This document shows, in pieces, positions 17,149-26,456 of a stretch of 64,000 nucleotides of DNA; position 1 is the stretch's first letter; the number at the start of each line of letters is the position of its first letter. Source of the stretch: Pseudomonas fluorescens (GTDB lineage: Bacteria > Pseudomonadota > Gammaproteobacteria > Pseudomonadales > Pseudomonadaceae); NCBI RefSeq assembly GCF_900215245.1, contig NZ_LT907842.1, positions 2,046,001-2,110,000 of the forward strand, written 5' to 3'. Made by a program: the position numbers and the translations under genes. The notes below the pieces were generated by a model. It was not told where the DNA came from, ran no database searches, and saw only the letters and a list, made by a program, of their open reading frames with translations.

Positions 17149-18123
17149 ATGCGTAAGTCATTGATGCGTATGACATTACGGCAGTTGCAGATCTTTAATG
17201 AGGTGTGTGATTTGCGTTCCTACAGCCGCGCAGCCGAAGAAATGTCCCTCACACAGCCGGCCGTTAGCCTACAAATTCGCCAGCTGGAAGAGCTGATCGG
17301 CCAACCGCTGTTTGATTACGTCGGCAAAAAGCTCTACATGACCGAGGCCGCCGAAGCCTTGCAACGGGCCAGCCGCGATATTTTCGGGCGTTTGGAAAAC
17401 CTCGATATGCAGCTGTCGGACATGCAGGGCTCGCTGCAGGGCCAACTGAAACTGGCGGTGGAGTCCAGCGCCAAGTACTTCGTGCCGCACCTGTTTGCCG
17501 CCTTCAAGCGCCAGCACCCCGAGGTCCAACTGCACCTGACGGTGGTCAACCGCGCCCAGGTGATTCGCCGGCTTTCAGATAACCGCGATGACCTGGTGAT
17601 CATGTCCATGGTGCCCCAGGACATGGGCCTGGAATTCCTGCCGTTTCTCAACAACCCGATTGTCGCCGTGGCACCCCTCGATCACCCGTTGAGCCAGCAA
17701 GGTCCGCTGCGCCTGCAAGACCTGGAGCCTTATACGCTGCTGACACGTGAACCGGGGTCGGGCACGCGAATGGCCTGCGAGGAGTACTTCAAGGAAAAGC
17801 GCGTGCACTTCACCCAGACGGTGGAAGTGGCCTCGGCCGAGGCGCAGCGCGAGTGTGTGAGCGCGGGGTTGGGCGTGGCGCTGCTGACGCGCCACGCGGT
17901 CAACCTGGAGCTGGCCACCGGCGGGCTCAAGGAGCTGCCGGTGGAGGAACTGCCGCTGTACCGCAGTTGGTGCCTGGTGCAAGCCAAAGCCAAGCGCTTG
18001 TCACCGGTGGCCCATGCGTTCCTGGGCTTTATCCGCAGCGAACGGGTGCAGATCAGCGCGCTGGCTGAACGCTTCGCTGGGCAGCCGCGGGTGCCTGCCA
18101 GTGGAGTTCCGGGTAGTCACTGA
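17149..18123 (+). CDS. pycR: LysR-type regulator divergent from pycAB (PycR)
   Basis: A 324-residue LysR-family regulator. The N-terminal winged helix (about residues 8-67) has LRQLQIFNEVCDLRSYSRAAEEMSLTQPAVS-type sequence ending in IRQLEELIG. The effector-binding half (about 95-300) has the GSGTRMACEEYF and ECVSAGLGVALLTRHAV segments typical of the CysB/CbbR-like fold. GAGAGGA lies 8 bases before the ATG at 17149, which supports this start over the downstream methionines. Its position divergent from pycAB matches P. aeruginosa PycR (PA5437, from memory), reported to affect pyruvate carboxylase and virulence. Its 3' end overlaps a small minus-strand gene by 71 bp. Confidence 0.88.
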   Translation: MRKSLMRMTLRQLQIFNEVCDLRSYSRAAEEMSLTQPAVSLQIRQLEELIGQPLFDYVGKKLYMTEAAEALQRASRDIFGRLENLDMQLSDMQGSLQGQLKLAVESSAKYFVPHLFAAFKRQHPEVQLHLTVVNRAQVIRRLSDNRDDLVIMSMVPQDMGLEFLPFLNNPIVAVAPLDHPLSQQGPLRLQDLEPYTLLTREPGSGTRMACEEYFKEKRVHFTQTVEVASAEAQRECVSAGLGVALLTRHAVNLELATGGLKELPVEELPLYRSWCLVQAKAKRLSPVAHAFLGFIRSERVQISALAERFAGQPRVPASGVPGSH

Positions 18124-18247
18124 TGCTCTTGAGCAATTGGCGCTCCTCGCAACGGTCTTCGATTGCGCGACGGAACGCCATACGGCGCTGATCTTCCTGC
18201 TGACGACGGGTTTTGACGGTGCTGCTGTCTTCGTATTGCCGGGCCAT
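18053..18247 (-). CDS. Small basic conserved protein (PA3496-like)
   Basis: A 64-residue charged protein beginning MARQYEDSSTVKTRRQQEDQ and rich in Arg, Gln and Glu, with no membrane segment. Its start has a good GGGAGA site 8 bases upstream, which supports it as a real gene despite the 71-bp antisense overlap with the 3' end of pycR. It resembles the Pseudomonas proteins annotated as the PA3496 family ('putative envelope integrity protein'), which share the KTRRQQEDQRRMAFRRAIED core as I recall it. Function is unknown, and the envelope label is weakly founded. Confidence 0.65.
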   Translation of the reverse strand: MARQYEDSSTVKTRRQQEDQRRMAFRRAIEDRCEERQLLKSISDYPELHWQAPAAAQRSVQPAR

Positions 18248-18359
18248 TTTGAGTCTCCCAATGCGAGTACGGGGAGGTCAGGATGAGCGCAGGGGATGAC
18301 GGTTTGGCGGCGCAGGGGTTACAGGACGATGAATATTCTGGATCGGTAGGAAATCCCAA

Positions 18360-18449
18360 TGTGGGAACAGGCTTGCTGGCGAATACGACCGGGCCGCCAA
18401 TACTTATAGTGACTGACGCTCTGCATCCGCGAGCAAGCCCGCTCCCACA
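18360..18449. repeat. REPIN: inverted pair of REP palindromes
   Basis: A REP sequence beginning TGTGGGAACAGGCTTGCTGG at 18360 is answered by its inverted copy, ending GCAAGCCCGCTCCCACA at 18449, with about 40 bp between. Together they can fold into a long hairpin. This is the REP doublet typical of P. fluorescens genomes, mobilised in trans by RAYT transposases; no RAYT gene is present in this window. It fills most of the 221-bp gap between the small gene and the RpiR gene. Confidence 0.85.
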
Positions 18450-18468
18450 CTGACCTGCGTACCCCCCA

Positions 18469-19335
18469 TTAATCGTCGAGGGCTTTGACCGATTTTGGCG
18501 ACAACCGCAGGCTGCGCAAGCTGCGTTTAACGCTCTTGAGGTGGTTGACCAGGCTCGGCCCGCGCGCCATGGCCACGCCCATCGCCAGCACGTCGATCAC
18601 CACCAGATGGGCGATACGCGAGGTCAACGGGGTGTAGATCTCGGTGTCTTCGTGTACATCAATCGCCAGGTTCACCGTGGACAGTTCCGCCAACGGCGTC
18701 TGGCTGGGGCACAGGGTGATCAGCGTCGCGCCACTTTCACGCACCAGGTTGGCGGTAATCAGCAAGTCTTTGGAGCGACCGGACTGGGAAATGCAGATGG
18801 CCACGTCAGTCGGTTTCAGCGTGACCGCCGACATCGCCTGCATGTGCGGGTCGCTATACGCCGCCGCAGTGAGCAGCAGGCGGAAGAATTTGTGCTGGGC
18901 ATCCGCAGCAACGGCGCCAGACGCGCCGAAGCCATAAAACTCCACACGCTGCGCCTGAGACATGGCCGTCACCGCTTTCTGCAGCTCCACCGGGTCGAGC
19001 TTCTCGCGCACTTCCATGAGGGTGTGCAAGGTGGTGTCGAAGATTTTCAGGCTGTAGTCGGCGACGGAATCGTCTTCGTGAATCGCAAACTGCCCGAAAC
19101 TCGCACCCGCTGCCAGGCTCTGGGCCAGCTTGAGTTTCAAGTCCTGGAACCCGGAGCAACCGATGGCGCGGCAGAAGCGCACGATGGTCGGCTCACTGAT
19201 GCCCACGCTGTGGGCCAGGTCGGCCATGGAACTGTGCATCACAGCCGCAGGATCAAGCAGCACGTGATCGGCAACCTTGAGTTCCGATTTGCGTAACAGG
19301 TGGCGCGACTGGGCGATATGTTGCAACAGGTTCAA
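18469..19335 (-). CDS. RpiR-family (HexR-like) transcriptional regulator
   Basis: A 288-residue RpiR-type regulator: an N-terminal HTH (about residues 1-77, with SMADLAHSVGISEPTIVRFC) followed by a SIS sugar-phosphate-binding domain (about 120-265, with FYGFGASGAVAADAQHKFFR and ICISQSGRSKDLL). It is close in plan to HexR, which senses KDPG and represses glucose catabolism genes, but it looks like the paralogue encoded beside pycR in P. aeruginosa (PA5438, next to a second zwf). No zwf is next to it here. Translation must begin at TTG 19335: the only upstream in-frame codons reach a stop after six codons, and AAGAG lies about 11 bases upstream. Confidence 0.88.
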   Translation of the reverse strand: MNLLQHIAQSRHLLRKSELKVADHVLLDPAAVMHSSMADLAHSVGISEPTIVRFCRAIGCSGFQDLKLKLAQSLAAGASFGQFAIHEDDSVADYSLKIFDTTLHTLMEVREKLDPVELQKAVTAMSQAQRVEFYGFGASGAVAADAQHKFFRLLLTAAAYSDPHMQAMSAVTLKPTDVAICISQSGRSKDLLITANLVRESGATLITLCPSQTPLAELSTVNLAIDVHEDTEIYTPLTSRIAHLVVIDVLAMGVAMARGPSLVNHLKSVKRSLRSLRLSPKSVKALDD

Positions 19336-19497
19336 AGGGCAGGACTCTTGTTATTGGCGGGTGCCAGGGATGTAGCAAGCTTGTAGTTATACTACAAGAA
19401 TTGTCGTTTTGCCCGTCCGATGCATCACTAAATCGCCCTGCTGCCCTCTGATTCAAAGGGCAGAGGCTTTGTAGCCGCATGGGCGGCCTTGGCGTCA

Positions 19498-22371
19498 TTA
19501 AGAAAAATCTGCATTTTTCCGTAACAAATCTGCCAACCCCTCGGCCTGCATCGGCCGGCTGATGAGGTAGCCCTGCACCTCATCGCATCGCTCCCCTCGC
19601 AGGAAATCCAGCTGCTGCTGATCTTCCACCCCTTCGGCCACCACTTTAAGTGCCAGGCCATGGGCCATGGCAATAATCGCCCGGGTAATGGCCGCGTCTT
19701 CACGGCCTTGGCCCAGCCCGCGAATAAAGGTCTGGTCAATTTTCACGTAGTCCACCGGGATACGCTTGAGGTAGCTGAGGGACGAGTAGCCTGTGCCGAA
19801 GTCGTCAATGGCCAGCTTCACGCCCAAATCGCGTAGCTGCTGGAAGGTGGCGATGATGTGCTCAACGCTGTCGAGCAGTTGGCTTTCGGTCAGCTCCAGC
19901 TCCAGGTATTGCGGGTCCAGGCCGGTTTCTTCCAGTACCTGGCGCACAAGGCTGACCAGCTTGCCCTGGCGCAACTGATGCACTGACAGGTTCACCGACA
20001 CCCGAATCGGTGCGAGCCCCTGGCGCTGCCACTCACACGCCTGCCAACACGCCTGGCGCAACACGAACTCGCCCAGCGGTACGATCAGGCCGGTCTCTTC
20101 GGCCAGGCCGATAAAGTCCCCTGGCGGCACCATGCCCCATTGCGGATGCTCCCAACGAACCAGCGCCTCGGCAGCGTTCAGTTTGCCCGTGGCCAGGCAC
20201 AGTTTCGGCTGGTAGAACACCGTGAGCTGGCGCTCGTCGATGGCCTTGCGCAAGTGGTTCTCCAGTTGCAAACGCTCCAGGGTGCTGGCTTGCAGGCTGT
20301 CGGTGTAGAACTGGAAATTATTGCCGCCCAAGTGTTTGGCGTGCTGCATGGCCATGTTCGATTGGCTGACCAGCGCAGAAATTTCCCGCGCATTATCCGG
20401 CAGCAGGCTTACGCCCATTGAGGCGCTGACCACCAGCTCATGCCCCTCTACCGTCACCGGCACGCGCAATTTGGCCAGGAGCCGCGTCGCCACGCGCGCC
20501 AGGCTCGACAAGTTGCCGTAGGCGTCGAACAGCACGGCAAATTCATCACCGGACAGCCGCGCAATGGTGTCGGCTTCGGGCAAGGCATTGATCAACCGCC
20601 GCGCCATTTTCTGCAACAGCTGATCCGCGACTTCATGGCCGAGGCTGTCGTTAAGCAGCTTGAAGCGGTCCAGGTTGATATGCAGCAGTGCCAGGCTGCG
20701 CCCGCCCTGGCGTACACGTTGGTGAGCTTCGCGCAGCCGTTCGCGAAACAGCGAGCGATTGGCCAGGCCGGTCAACTCGTCATAGTGAGTGAGGTAGCGC
20801 ATGCGCTCTTCGGATTCACGCCGCGCAGACAGATCGGCGAAGAAGCCCACAATATGGCTGACTTTTCCGCGAGCATCGCGCACCACATTCAATTGCAGCC
20901 ATTGCGGGTACAGCTCGCCGTTTTTGCGCGTTTCCACCAACTCGCCCTGCCAAGTGCCGTGGCTGAGCAGCGCCTGACGGATCACCGGAAAATGCCGACG
21001 GGCGTCACGGCTGCAGGGCAGTTCGACCACATTGCGGCCAATCATGTCGTCGATTTCAAAGCCGGTGACACGGCTGAAGGCCTGGTTGACAGCAATCAGC
21101 ACGTATTCCGGGTCGAGAATCACGATGCCTTCGCTGGCGGCTTCGAACACCGTCGAGGCAAGGCGCTGCTGCTCTTCAAGGGCCTTGCCGGCGCTGATGT
21201 CGCGGCGAGTGCCGAGCATGCGCGTGACGCGTCCGCTGGGCGTGCGCTCCACGGCGCGGCCACGGTCCTCGATCCACACCCAATGGCCTGCGCCATGGCG
21301 CACGCGGTATTCGACCTGATAATCCTCGCTGCGGCCCTTGAGGTGTTCCACCAGGGCGCGCTTGAGCAGCGGCAGGTCGTCGGGGTGCAGGCGTGGCTTG
21401 AGATGGCTGAGCATCGCCGTAACGTACTCAGGCTCCAGGCCGAACAGCTCCTTGAGTTGGGTGTGGTGCACTTCATCGGTTTGCAGGTTCCAGTCCCACA
21501 AGCCCAGTTCGCTGGCTTGCAGGGCCATGGCCAGGCGCGCTTCGCTTTTGTTCAGGGCGAGGCTGGCGGCGTCCAGCTCCTGGCTGCGTTGCGCCACGCG
21601 GTCTTGCAGACCGGTTTGCGCCTCGCGCAATTCCTGTTCGACCTGACGGCGCTGGCCAACTTCACGCACCAGTTCCTGATTCAATTGCTCGCTGCGCTGC
21701 TGCGCCTGCTGGAGATGCTCGATCAGCGCCTGGTTCTGGAAGCGCCGCAGCAACCCGCGCTGAATCAGGCGGTTGACCTGCCACGCCACCAGGCTCAAGG
21801 AGGCCAGCAGAATCAGGCCGAGCACACCCCAACCTTGCTGCTGCGGGGCACCATTCCAGAACAGATAGACAATCGCCGGCACCAGGCACGGCAGGGCAAA
21901 TGACAGGAACGCGGACAGGCTCACGGCATAGGCCACGCTGGCCGACAGCGTAGCGGCGCCGATCAGGCCGAACACCCAGGCTTGCTGCATGAAACTGTCA
22001 ACCGGCACCAGGGCGATGGCGGCAGTCGCCAGTGTCAGGCCGCTGACCGCCGAGCCCAGCATGAACATGCGTCGCCAGATCGGCTGGGCCTGGCGGCTGG
22101 GCATCGCCGAATCAAAAGCCGCTACCTGGATCACACGCAGCGCCACCAGGGCGAGCAGCCAGACCAGCCAGATGCTGTCCAACACATATTGCTTGGGGTT
22201 CCACAGCAACCAGGCACACACCAGGCCGTTGACCAACATCAATAACGTCGGCAGCAATGACCCCTGATACAAGAGGCGAGTGCGCTCGACCGCCATCTCG
22301 GTTGCGTAATGTTTACGGATGACCTGCGCGGGCGCCGCCGGGGGGCCGAACAGATCAGGACTGAGGGTCAT
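19498..22371 (-). CDS. Membrane PAS-PAS-GGDEF-EAL cyclic-di-GMP protein
   Basis: A 957-residue signalling protein counted from MTLSPDLFGPPAAP; the frame stays open 77 codons further upstream, but that part lacks family-like sequence. In order: five to six membrane helices (about 38-200), a coiled coil (205-270), PAS with PAC (about 275-395, starting RLAMALQASELGLWDW), a second PAS (405-520), GGDEF (530-690) and EAL (700-950). The diguanylate cyclase signature is SGDEF (RLSGDEFAVLF) instead of GGDEF, a substitution compatible with activity in some enzymes. The EAL domain looks intact: AEALVRW, NLSVHQL, ELTESQL, DDFGTGYSSLSYLKRIP and VVAEGVED. It may make or degrade c-di-GMP; the net direction cannot be told. 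It is divergent from uvrD across 279 bp that hold no other gene. Confidence 0.9.
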   Translation of the reverse strand: MTLSPDLFGPPAAPAQVIRKHYATEMAVERTRLLYQGSLLPTLLMLVNGLVCAWLLWNPKQYVLDSIWLVWLLALVALRVIQVAAFDSAMPSRQAQPIWRRMFMLGSAVSGLTLATAAIALVPVDSFMQQAWVFGLIGAATLSASVAYAVSLSAFLSFALPCLVPAIVYLFWNGAPQQQGWGVLGLILLASLSLVAWQVNRLIQRGLLRRFQNQALIEHLQQAQQRSEQLNQELVREVGQRRQVEQELREAQTGLQDRVAQRSQELDAASLALNKSEARLAMALQASELGLWDWNLQTDEVHHTQLKELFGLEPEYVTAMLSHLKPRLHPDDLPLLKRALVEHLKGRSEDYQVEYRVRHGAGHWVWIEDRGRAVERTPSGRVTRMLGTRRDISAGKALEEQQRLASTVFEAASEGIVILDPEYVLIAVNQAFSRVTGFEIDDMIGRNVVELPCSRDARRHFPVIRQALLSHGTWQGELVETRKNGELYPQWLQLNVVRDARGKVSHIVGFFADLSARRESEERMRYLTHYDELTGLANRSLFRERLREAHQRVRQGGRSLALLHINLDRFKLLNDSLGHEVADQLLQKMARRLINALPEADTIARLSGDEFAVLFDAYGNLSSLARVATRLLAKLRVPVTVEGHELVVSASMGVSLLPDNAREISALVSQSNMAMQHAKHLGGNNFQFYTDSLQASTLERLQLENHLRKAIDERQLTVFYQPKLCLATGKLNAAEALVRWEHPQWGMVPPGDFIGLAEETGLIVPLGEFVLRQACWQACEWQRQGLAPIRVSVNLSVHQLRQGKLVSLVRQVLEETGLDPQYLELELTESQLLDSVEHIIATFQQLRDLGVKLAIDDFGTGYSSLSYLKRIPVDYVKIDQTFIRGLGQGREDAAITRAIIAMAHGLALKVVAEGVEDQQQLDFLRGERCDEVQGYLISRPMQAEGLADLLRKNADFS

Positions 22372-22650
22372 AGGCAGTGTTCTTATAATGGTGAGCCCGA
22401 AACGTGGACGGAGCATACACAAGCAAGCGCTTGGGCCAAACTGCTCCACGTCATAAAGACCGCCCTGGAATCGGCCGCAAACCTTGGAGCCAGACTGCTT
22501 GAGCGAGGGCCCGCGCGGGCTGTGGCCCATGACCAACCAGTCATCACCCGCGGTAGAAAGTTTGCCCGGCCACGGGCACGCCGGTTGTTTTCCATCGACC
22601 ACCCGGCATTGGGATTTGCCCCACTCCCGTTAGGCCCATAGAATGCGTCG

Positions 22651-24834
22651 ATGCGCGATGATCTCTCTCTTTTGCTGAACTCCCTCAACGATGCCCAACG
22701 CCAGGCCGTAGCAGCCCCCGTTGGCCGTCAGTTGGTCCTGGCCGGTGCTGGCTCCGGTAAAACCCGCGTGCTGGTGCACCGTATCGCCTGGTTGATCCAG
22801 GTCGAAAACGCGTCCCCGCATTCGATCCTGTCGGTGACTTTCACCAACAAGGCCGCTGCCGAGATGCGTCACCGCATCGAGCAGTTGATGGGCATCAGCC
22901 CCGCCGGCATGTGGGTGGGCACGTTCCACGGCCTGGCACATCGCCTGTTGCGAGCGCACTGGCAAGAAGCGGGCTTGAGCCAGACGTTCCAGATCCTCGA
23001 CAGCGACGACCAGCAACGCTTGGTCAAGCGCGTGATCCGCGAACTGGGCCTCGACGAACAACGCTGGCCTGCGCGCCAGGCGCAATGGTTTATCAACGGC
23101 CAGAAAGACGAAGGCTTGCGCCCGCAACATATCCAGGCCAGCGGCGATTTGTTCCTGGCGACCATGCGCAGCATCTATGAAGCGTACGAGGCAGCCTGTG
23201 TGCGCGCCGGCGTGATCGACTTCTCCGAGCTGCTGCTGCGCGCCCTCGACCTGTGGCGCGACAACCCCGGCTTGCTGGCGCATTACCAGAAGCGTTTCCG
23301 GCACATTCTGGTGGACGAGTTCCAGGACACCAACGCCGTGCAGTACGCCTGGTTGCGCTTGCTGGCCAAGGGCGGTGACAGCCTGATGGTGGTGGGCGAC
23401 GACGACCAGTCGATCTACGGCTGGCGCGGCGCGAAAATCGAGAACATCTACCAGTACTCCGACGACTTCCCGGACGCGATCACCATCCGCCTGGAGCAGA
23501 ACTATCGCTCCACGGCCGGCATCCTCAAGGCGGCCAACGCGCTGATCGCCAATAACACCGGGCGCATGGGCAAAGAGCTGTGGACCGACGGCGGCGAAGG
23601 CGAAGCGATCAACCTGTACGCCGCGTTCAACGAGCACGATGAAGCGCGCTATGTGGTGGAAACCATCGAGAGCGCGCTGAAAACCGGTTTGGCGCGCAGC
23701 GATATCGCCATTCTGTATCGCTCCAACGCCCAATCGCGGGTATTGGAAGAAGCCCTGCTGCGCGAACGCATTCCGTACCGCATCTATGGCGGCCAGCGCT
23801 TCTTCGAGCGGGCGGAAATCAAGAACGCCATGGCCTACCTGCGCTTGCTGGAAGGTCGTGGCAACGATGCGGCGCTGGAGCGGGTGATCAATATCCCGGC
23901 GCGTGGCATCGGCGAAAAAACCGTCGAGGCTATTCGCGACCATGCGCGCCACGCCGATGTGTCGATGTGGGAAGCCATGCGCTTGCTGATCGCCAATAAG
24001 GGCCTGACCGGCCGCGCCGCCGGTGCCCTGGGTGTGTTTGTCGAACTGATCGAGAACCTGGCGGCCAAGTGCGCAGAAATGCCGCTGCACTTGATGACCC
24101 AGACCGTGATCGAGCAGTCCGGGCTGATTGCCTATCACGAAGCGGAAAAAGGCGAGAAAGGCCAGGCCCGGGTAGAAAACCTTGAGGAACTGGTCAGCGC
24201 CGCGCGCGCGTTCGAAAATACCGAAGACGATGAAGAGCTGACCCCGCTCGCCGCCTTCCTTGGTCATGCCTCGCTTGAAGCCGGCGATACCCAGGCCGAT
24301 GAGCATGAAGACAGCATCCAGCTGATGACCTTGCACAGCGCCAAGGGCCTGGAGTTTCCGTATGTGTTCCTGGTGGGCATGGAAGAAGGCCTGTTCCCGC
24401 ACAAGATGAGCCTGGAAGAGCCCGGCCGCCTTGAGGAAGAACGCCGCCTGGCCTACGTGGGCATCACGCGTGCCATGCAGAACCTGGTGATGACCTATGC
24501 CGAGACCCGACGCCTGTACGGCAGCGAGACCTACAACAAGGTGTCGCGCTTCGTACGTGAAGTGCCGAAGGGGCTGATCCAGGAAGTGCGCCTGTCCAAC
24601 AGTGTCAGCCGCCCGTTCGGCGGCGGTCAGCAGCAGAACTCCAGCAGCATGTTTGCCGGTTCCGAGATCCCGGAAACCCCTTTCAGCCTTGGCCAGCAGG
24701 TCAAACATGCGATCTTCGGCGAAGGCGTGATTCTCAACTTCGAAGGCGCCGGCGCCCAGGCACGGGTGCAGGTGAATTTCGCCGAAGGCAGCAAGTGGCT
24801 GATGATGGGCTACGCGAAGCTCGAAGCAATCTGA
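22651..24834 (+). CDS. uvrD: DNA helicase II UvrD
   Basis: A 727-residue superfamily-1A 3'-to-5' helicase that removes UvrC-incised oligonucleotides in excision repair and unwinds nicked DNA in mismatch repair. All helicase motifs are present in order: AGAGSGKTRVL (Walker A, about residue 30), SVTFTNKAAAEMR, VDEFQDTNAVQ (motif II), VVGDDDQSIYGWRGA (III), LEQNYRS (IV), LMTLHSAKGLEFPYVFLVG (V) and EEERRLAYVGITRA (VI). The C-terminal end carries the basic-hydrophobic tail (GEGVILNFEGAG) found in UvrD/PcrA proteins. Length is that of E. coli UvrD (720). The Shine-Dalgarno site is poor. A G/C-rich inverted repeat follows at 24861. Confidence 0.96.
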   Translation: MRDDLSLLLNSLNDAQRQAVAAPVGRQLVLAGAGSGKTRVLVHRIAWLIQVENASPHSILSVTFTNKAAAEMRHRIEQLMGISPAGMWVGTFHGLAHRLLRAHWQEAGLSQTFQILDSDDQQRLVKRVIRELGLDEQRWPARQAQWFINGQKDEGLRPQHIQASGDLFLATMRSIYEAYEAACVRAGVIDFSELLLRALDLWRDNPGLLAHYQKRFRHILVDEFQDTNAVQYAWLRLLAKGGDSLMVVGDDDQSIYGWRGAKIENIYQYSDDFPDAITIRLEQNYRSTAGILKAANALIANNTGRMGKELWTDGGEGEAINLYAAFNEHDEARYVVETIESALKTGLARSDIAILYRSNAQSRVLEEALLRERIPYRIYGGQRFFERAEIKNAMAYLRLLEGRGNDAALERVINIPARGIGEKTVEAIRDHARHADVSMWEAMRLLIANKGLTGRAAGALGVFVELIENLAAKCAEMPLHLMTQTVIEQSGLIAYHEAEKGEKGQARVENLEELVSAARAFENTEDDEELTPLAAFLGHASLEAGDTQADEHEDSIQLMTLHSAKGLEFPYVFLVGMEEGLFPHKMSLEEPGRLEEERRLAYVGITRAMQNLVMTYAETRRLYGSETYNKVSRFVREVPKGLIQEVRLSNSVSRPFGGGQQQNSSSMFAGSEIPETPFSLGQQVKHAIFGEGVILNFEGAGAQARVQVNFAEGSKWLMMGYAKLEAI

Positions 24835-24860
24835 TACATCTTCACTGCATGAAGGTTGTT

Positions 24861-24891
24861 GGCCCGCCCTTGTTTTTAACAAGCGCGGGCC
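24861..24891 (+). terminator. Inverted repeat after uvrD, probable terminator
   Basis: GGCCCGC pairs with GCGGGCC, and inside it TTGTT pairs with AACAA, giving a long interrupted stem 27 bp after the uvrD stop. There is no T-run after it, so it may be a weak or Rho-assisted terminator. The remaining gap up to 25024 shows no gene. Confidence 0.5.
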
Positions 24892-25024
24892 AATATCAGT
24901 AATAAGTCCTACAGGCCATTCTGATTCGGTCCTACGCAAAAGCCCGAAACATTATGTCGCTAGCCACTGTCACGACACCTGTGCAACATGGCGCGCGTGC
25001 AATCCACAAATGGGAATTCCCTTT

Positions 25025-25894
25025 ATGAAACGTTTTCTTAGCATCGCCATGGCGTTGTGCATCGGCCTGACGATGAGCCTCGACGCCAACGCCAAGCGCT
25101 TCGGTGGCGGCAAAAGCATGGGCTCGGCACCGACTCACCAGACCAGCCAAATGGCTCCCGCCGCCGGTGCCGGCGGCGCAGCGGCTACCGCAGGCGCAGC
25201 CGGTGCGGCTGGCGCGGCAGCCAAGGCCGGCGGTGCTTCGCGCTGGTTAGGCCCTCTGGCCGGTATCGCCGCCGGTGGCCTGCTCGCGTCCATGTTCATG
25301 GGCGGCGGCTTCCAGGGCATGCAGATCTTCGACATCCTGATCATGGCGGTCATCGCCTTCCTGATCTTCCGCTTTATCGCCGCCCGTCGCCGCAAGCAGC
25401 AGGAGCACATGGCTCCAGCCGGCGCGCCGATGCAGCGTGAAGTGTTCGAGCAAAAACCAGCCATGGGTTCGATCTTCGGTGGTTCGGCTGCACCGGCGGC
25501 CGCCCGTCCGGTAATCAATGCACCGGCCTGGTTCAACGAAGAGCGTTTCGTCGAAGCGGCCCGCAGCCACTTCCAGTCCCTGCAGCAACACTGGGACGCC
25601 AACGAAATGGACAAGATCTCCGAGTTCGTGACCCCGCAACTGCTGGATTTCCTCAAGCGCGAACGCGCCGACCTGGGCGACGGCTTCCAGTCGACCTACA
25701 TCGACGACCTGCGTGTCCAGCTGGACGGTGTGGATGATCGCGCCGACAAGACCATCGCGACCCTGACGTTCAGTGGCGTGTCGAAGACTTCACGTTTCGA
25801 CCAGGGCGAAGTGTTCAGCGAAAGCTGGAACATGGAGCGCGCCCAAGGCGACAACCAGCCTTGGCTGGTCGCCGGTATCCGCCAGAACGGCTGA
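25025..25894 (+). CDS. Tim44-like domain membrane protein
   Basis: A 289-residue protein with an N-terminal signal sequence (MKRFLSIAMALCIGLTMSLD, probable cleavage after ANA), a Gly/Ala-rich low-complexity stretch (about 30-75), one or two membrane helices (about 78-125, MQIFDILIMAVIAFLIFRFI followed by a basic RRRK patch), and a C-terminal Tim44-like domain (about 160-288, from WFNEERFVEAARSHFQSLQ). The start at 25025 is preferred over the in-frame ATG at 25010, because the latter lies inside the GGGA ribosome site. Tim44-like bacterial proteins are widespread in proteobacteria; their role is not established, and a link to membrane protein insertion is only by analogy. A strong terminator follows. 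Confidence 0.88.
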   Translation: MKRFLSIAMALCIGLTMSLDANAKRFGGGKSMGSAPTHQTSQMAPAAGAGGAAATAGAAGAAGAAAKAGGASRWLGPLAGIAAGGLLASMFMGGGFQGMQIFDILIMAVIAFLIFRFIAARRRKQQEHMAPAGAPMQREVFEQKPAMGSIFGGSAAPAAARPVINAPAWFNEERFVEAARSHFQSLQQHWDANEMDKISEFVTPQLLDFLKRERADLGDGFQSTYIDDLRVQLDGVDDRADKTIATLTFSGVSKTSRFDQGEVFSESWNMERAQGDNQPWLVAGIRQNG

Positions 25895-25922
25895 TAGCTG
25901 CGCGTTTGAGCACTTGGTGATA

Positions 25923-25949
25923 AAAACCCCGGACATGTTCCGGGGTTTT
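25923..25949 (+). terminator. Rho-independent terminator after the Tim44-like gene
   Basis: AAAACCCCGGA pairs perfectly with TCCGGGGTTTT around a CATGT loop, giving an 11-bp stem with a T-tract on the right and an A-tract on the left. It may therefore work on both strands. It is 28 bp after the stop codon. Confidence 0.92.
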
Positions 25950-26030
25950 CTATTTCACGGTTGCACTTATAGCGAGCTACTGTATAAAACGCCCCTATAA
26001 ACCGCGCCATCTAGCAAGAGGATCCCGGCC

Positions 26031-26438
26031 GTGGAAGAAATCATCGAACAATTGCGTGAAGCCAACGAACCGGTCCCGGTTCCTCTGGAGCTGCCTGACG
26101 AAGACCAACTGGTGGAAATCGAAGAACAACTGTTCATCGACATCCCCTTTGTCTTCCGCGAATTCCTGCTGACCGTCAGCGACGTGGTGTATGGCAGCCT
26201 CGAGCCGGTGACCGTCACCGACCCGCAGTCCCATACCTACCTGCCGGACGTGGCCGCCAACGCCTGGGATGCCGGTGTTGACCGCAGCATGATCCCGATC
26301 TGCCAGGACGGCGACGACTACTACTGCGTCGAAGAAGACGGCACCGTGGTGCTGTGGTCCGGCGAAGAAGAACTCGTCACCGAAGAGACCTGGGAATCGG
26401 TATGGCACTGGGCGCGGGACGTCTGGCTGGAAAGCTGA
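26031..26438 (+). CDS. SMI1/KNR4-family protein
   Basis: A 135-residue acidic cytoplasmic protein of the SMI1/KNR4 (SUKH) fold: the FREFLLTVSDVVYGSLEPV core is followed by a series of short strands (DDYYCVEEDGTVVLWSGEEE), and W-x-x-VWHWARDVWLES closes the chain. The start codon is GTG at 26031 with AAGAGGA upstream. SUKH proteins are often immunity proteins of contact-dependent toxins, but this one sits alone between a Tim44-like gene and an antiporter, and in Pseudomonas it is a conserved chromosomal gene, so an immunity role is unlikely. Function unknown. Confidence 0.82.
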   Translation: MEEIIEQLREANEPVPVPLELPDEDQLVEIEEQLFIDIPFVFREFLLTVSDVVYGSLEPVTVTDPQSHTYLPDVAANAWDAGVDRSMIPICQDGDDYYCVEEDGTVVLWSGEEELVTEETWESVWHWARDVWLES

Positions 26439-26456
26439 GTCGCAGCGCCCGGGCCT

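Noticed and set aside
20440..21903. 487-codon plus-strand frame over the GGDEF-EAL gene
   Set aside because: The minus strand encodes all PAS, GGDEF and EAL motifs; this frame is its shadow.
22630..24939. 769-codon open frame antisense to uvrD
   Set aside because: It mirrors uvrD exactly, has no family likeness, and is the product of high-GC codon bias. UvrD has all helicase motifs on the plus strand.
26031..26438. SMI1/KNR4 protein as toxin immunity protein
   Set aside because: No toxin, RHS, CDI or T6SS gene is adjacent, and the gene sits in an ordinary chromosomal setting.
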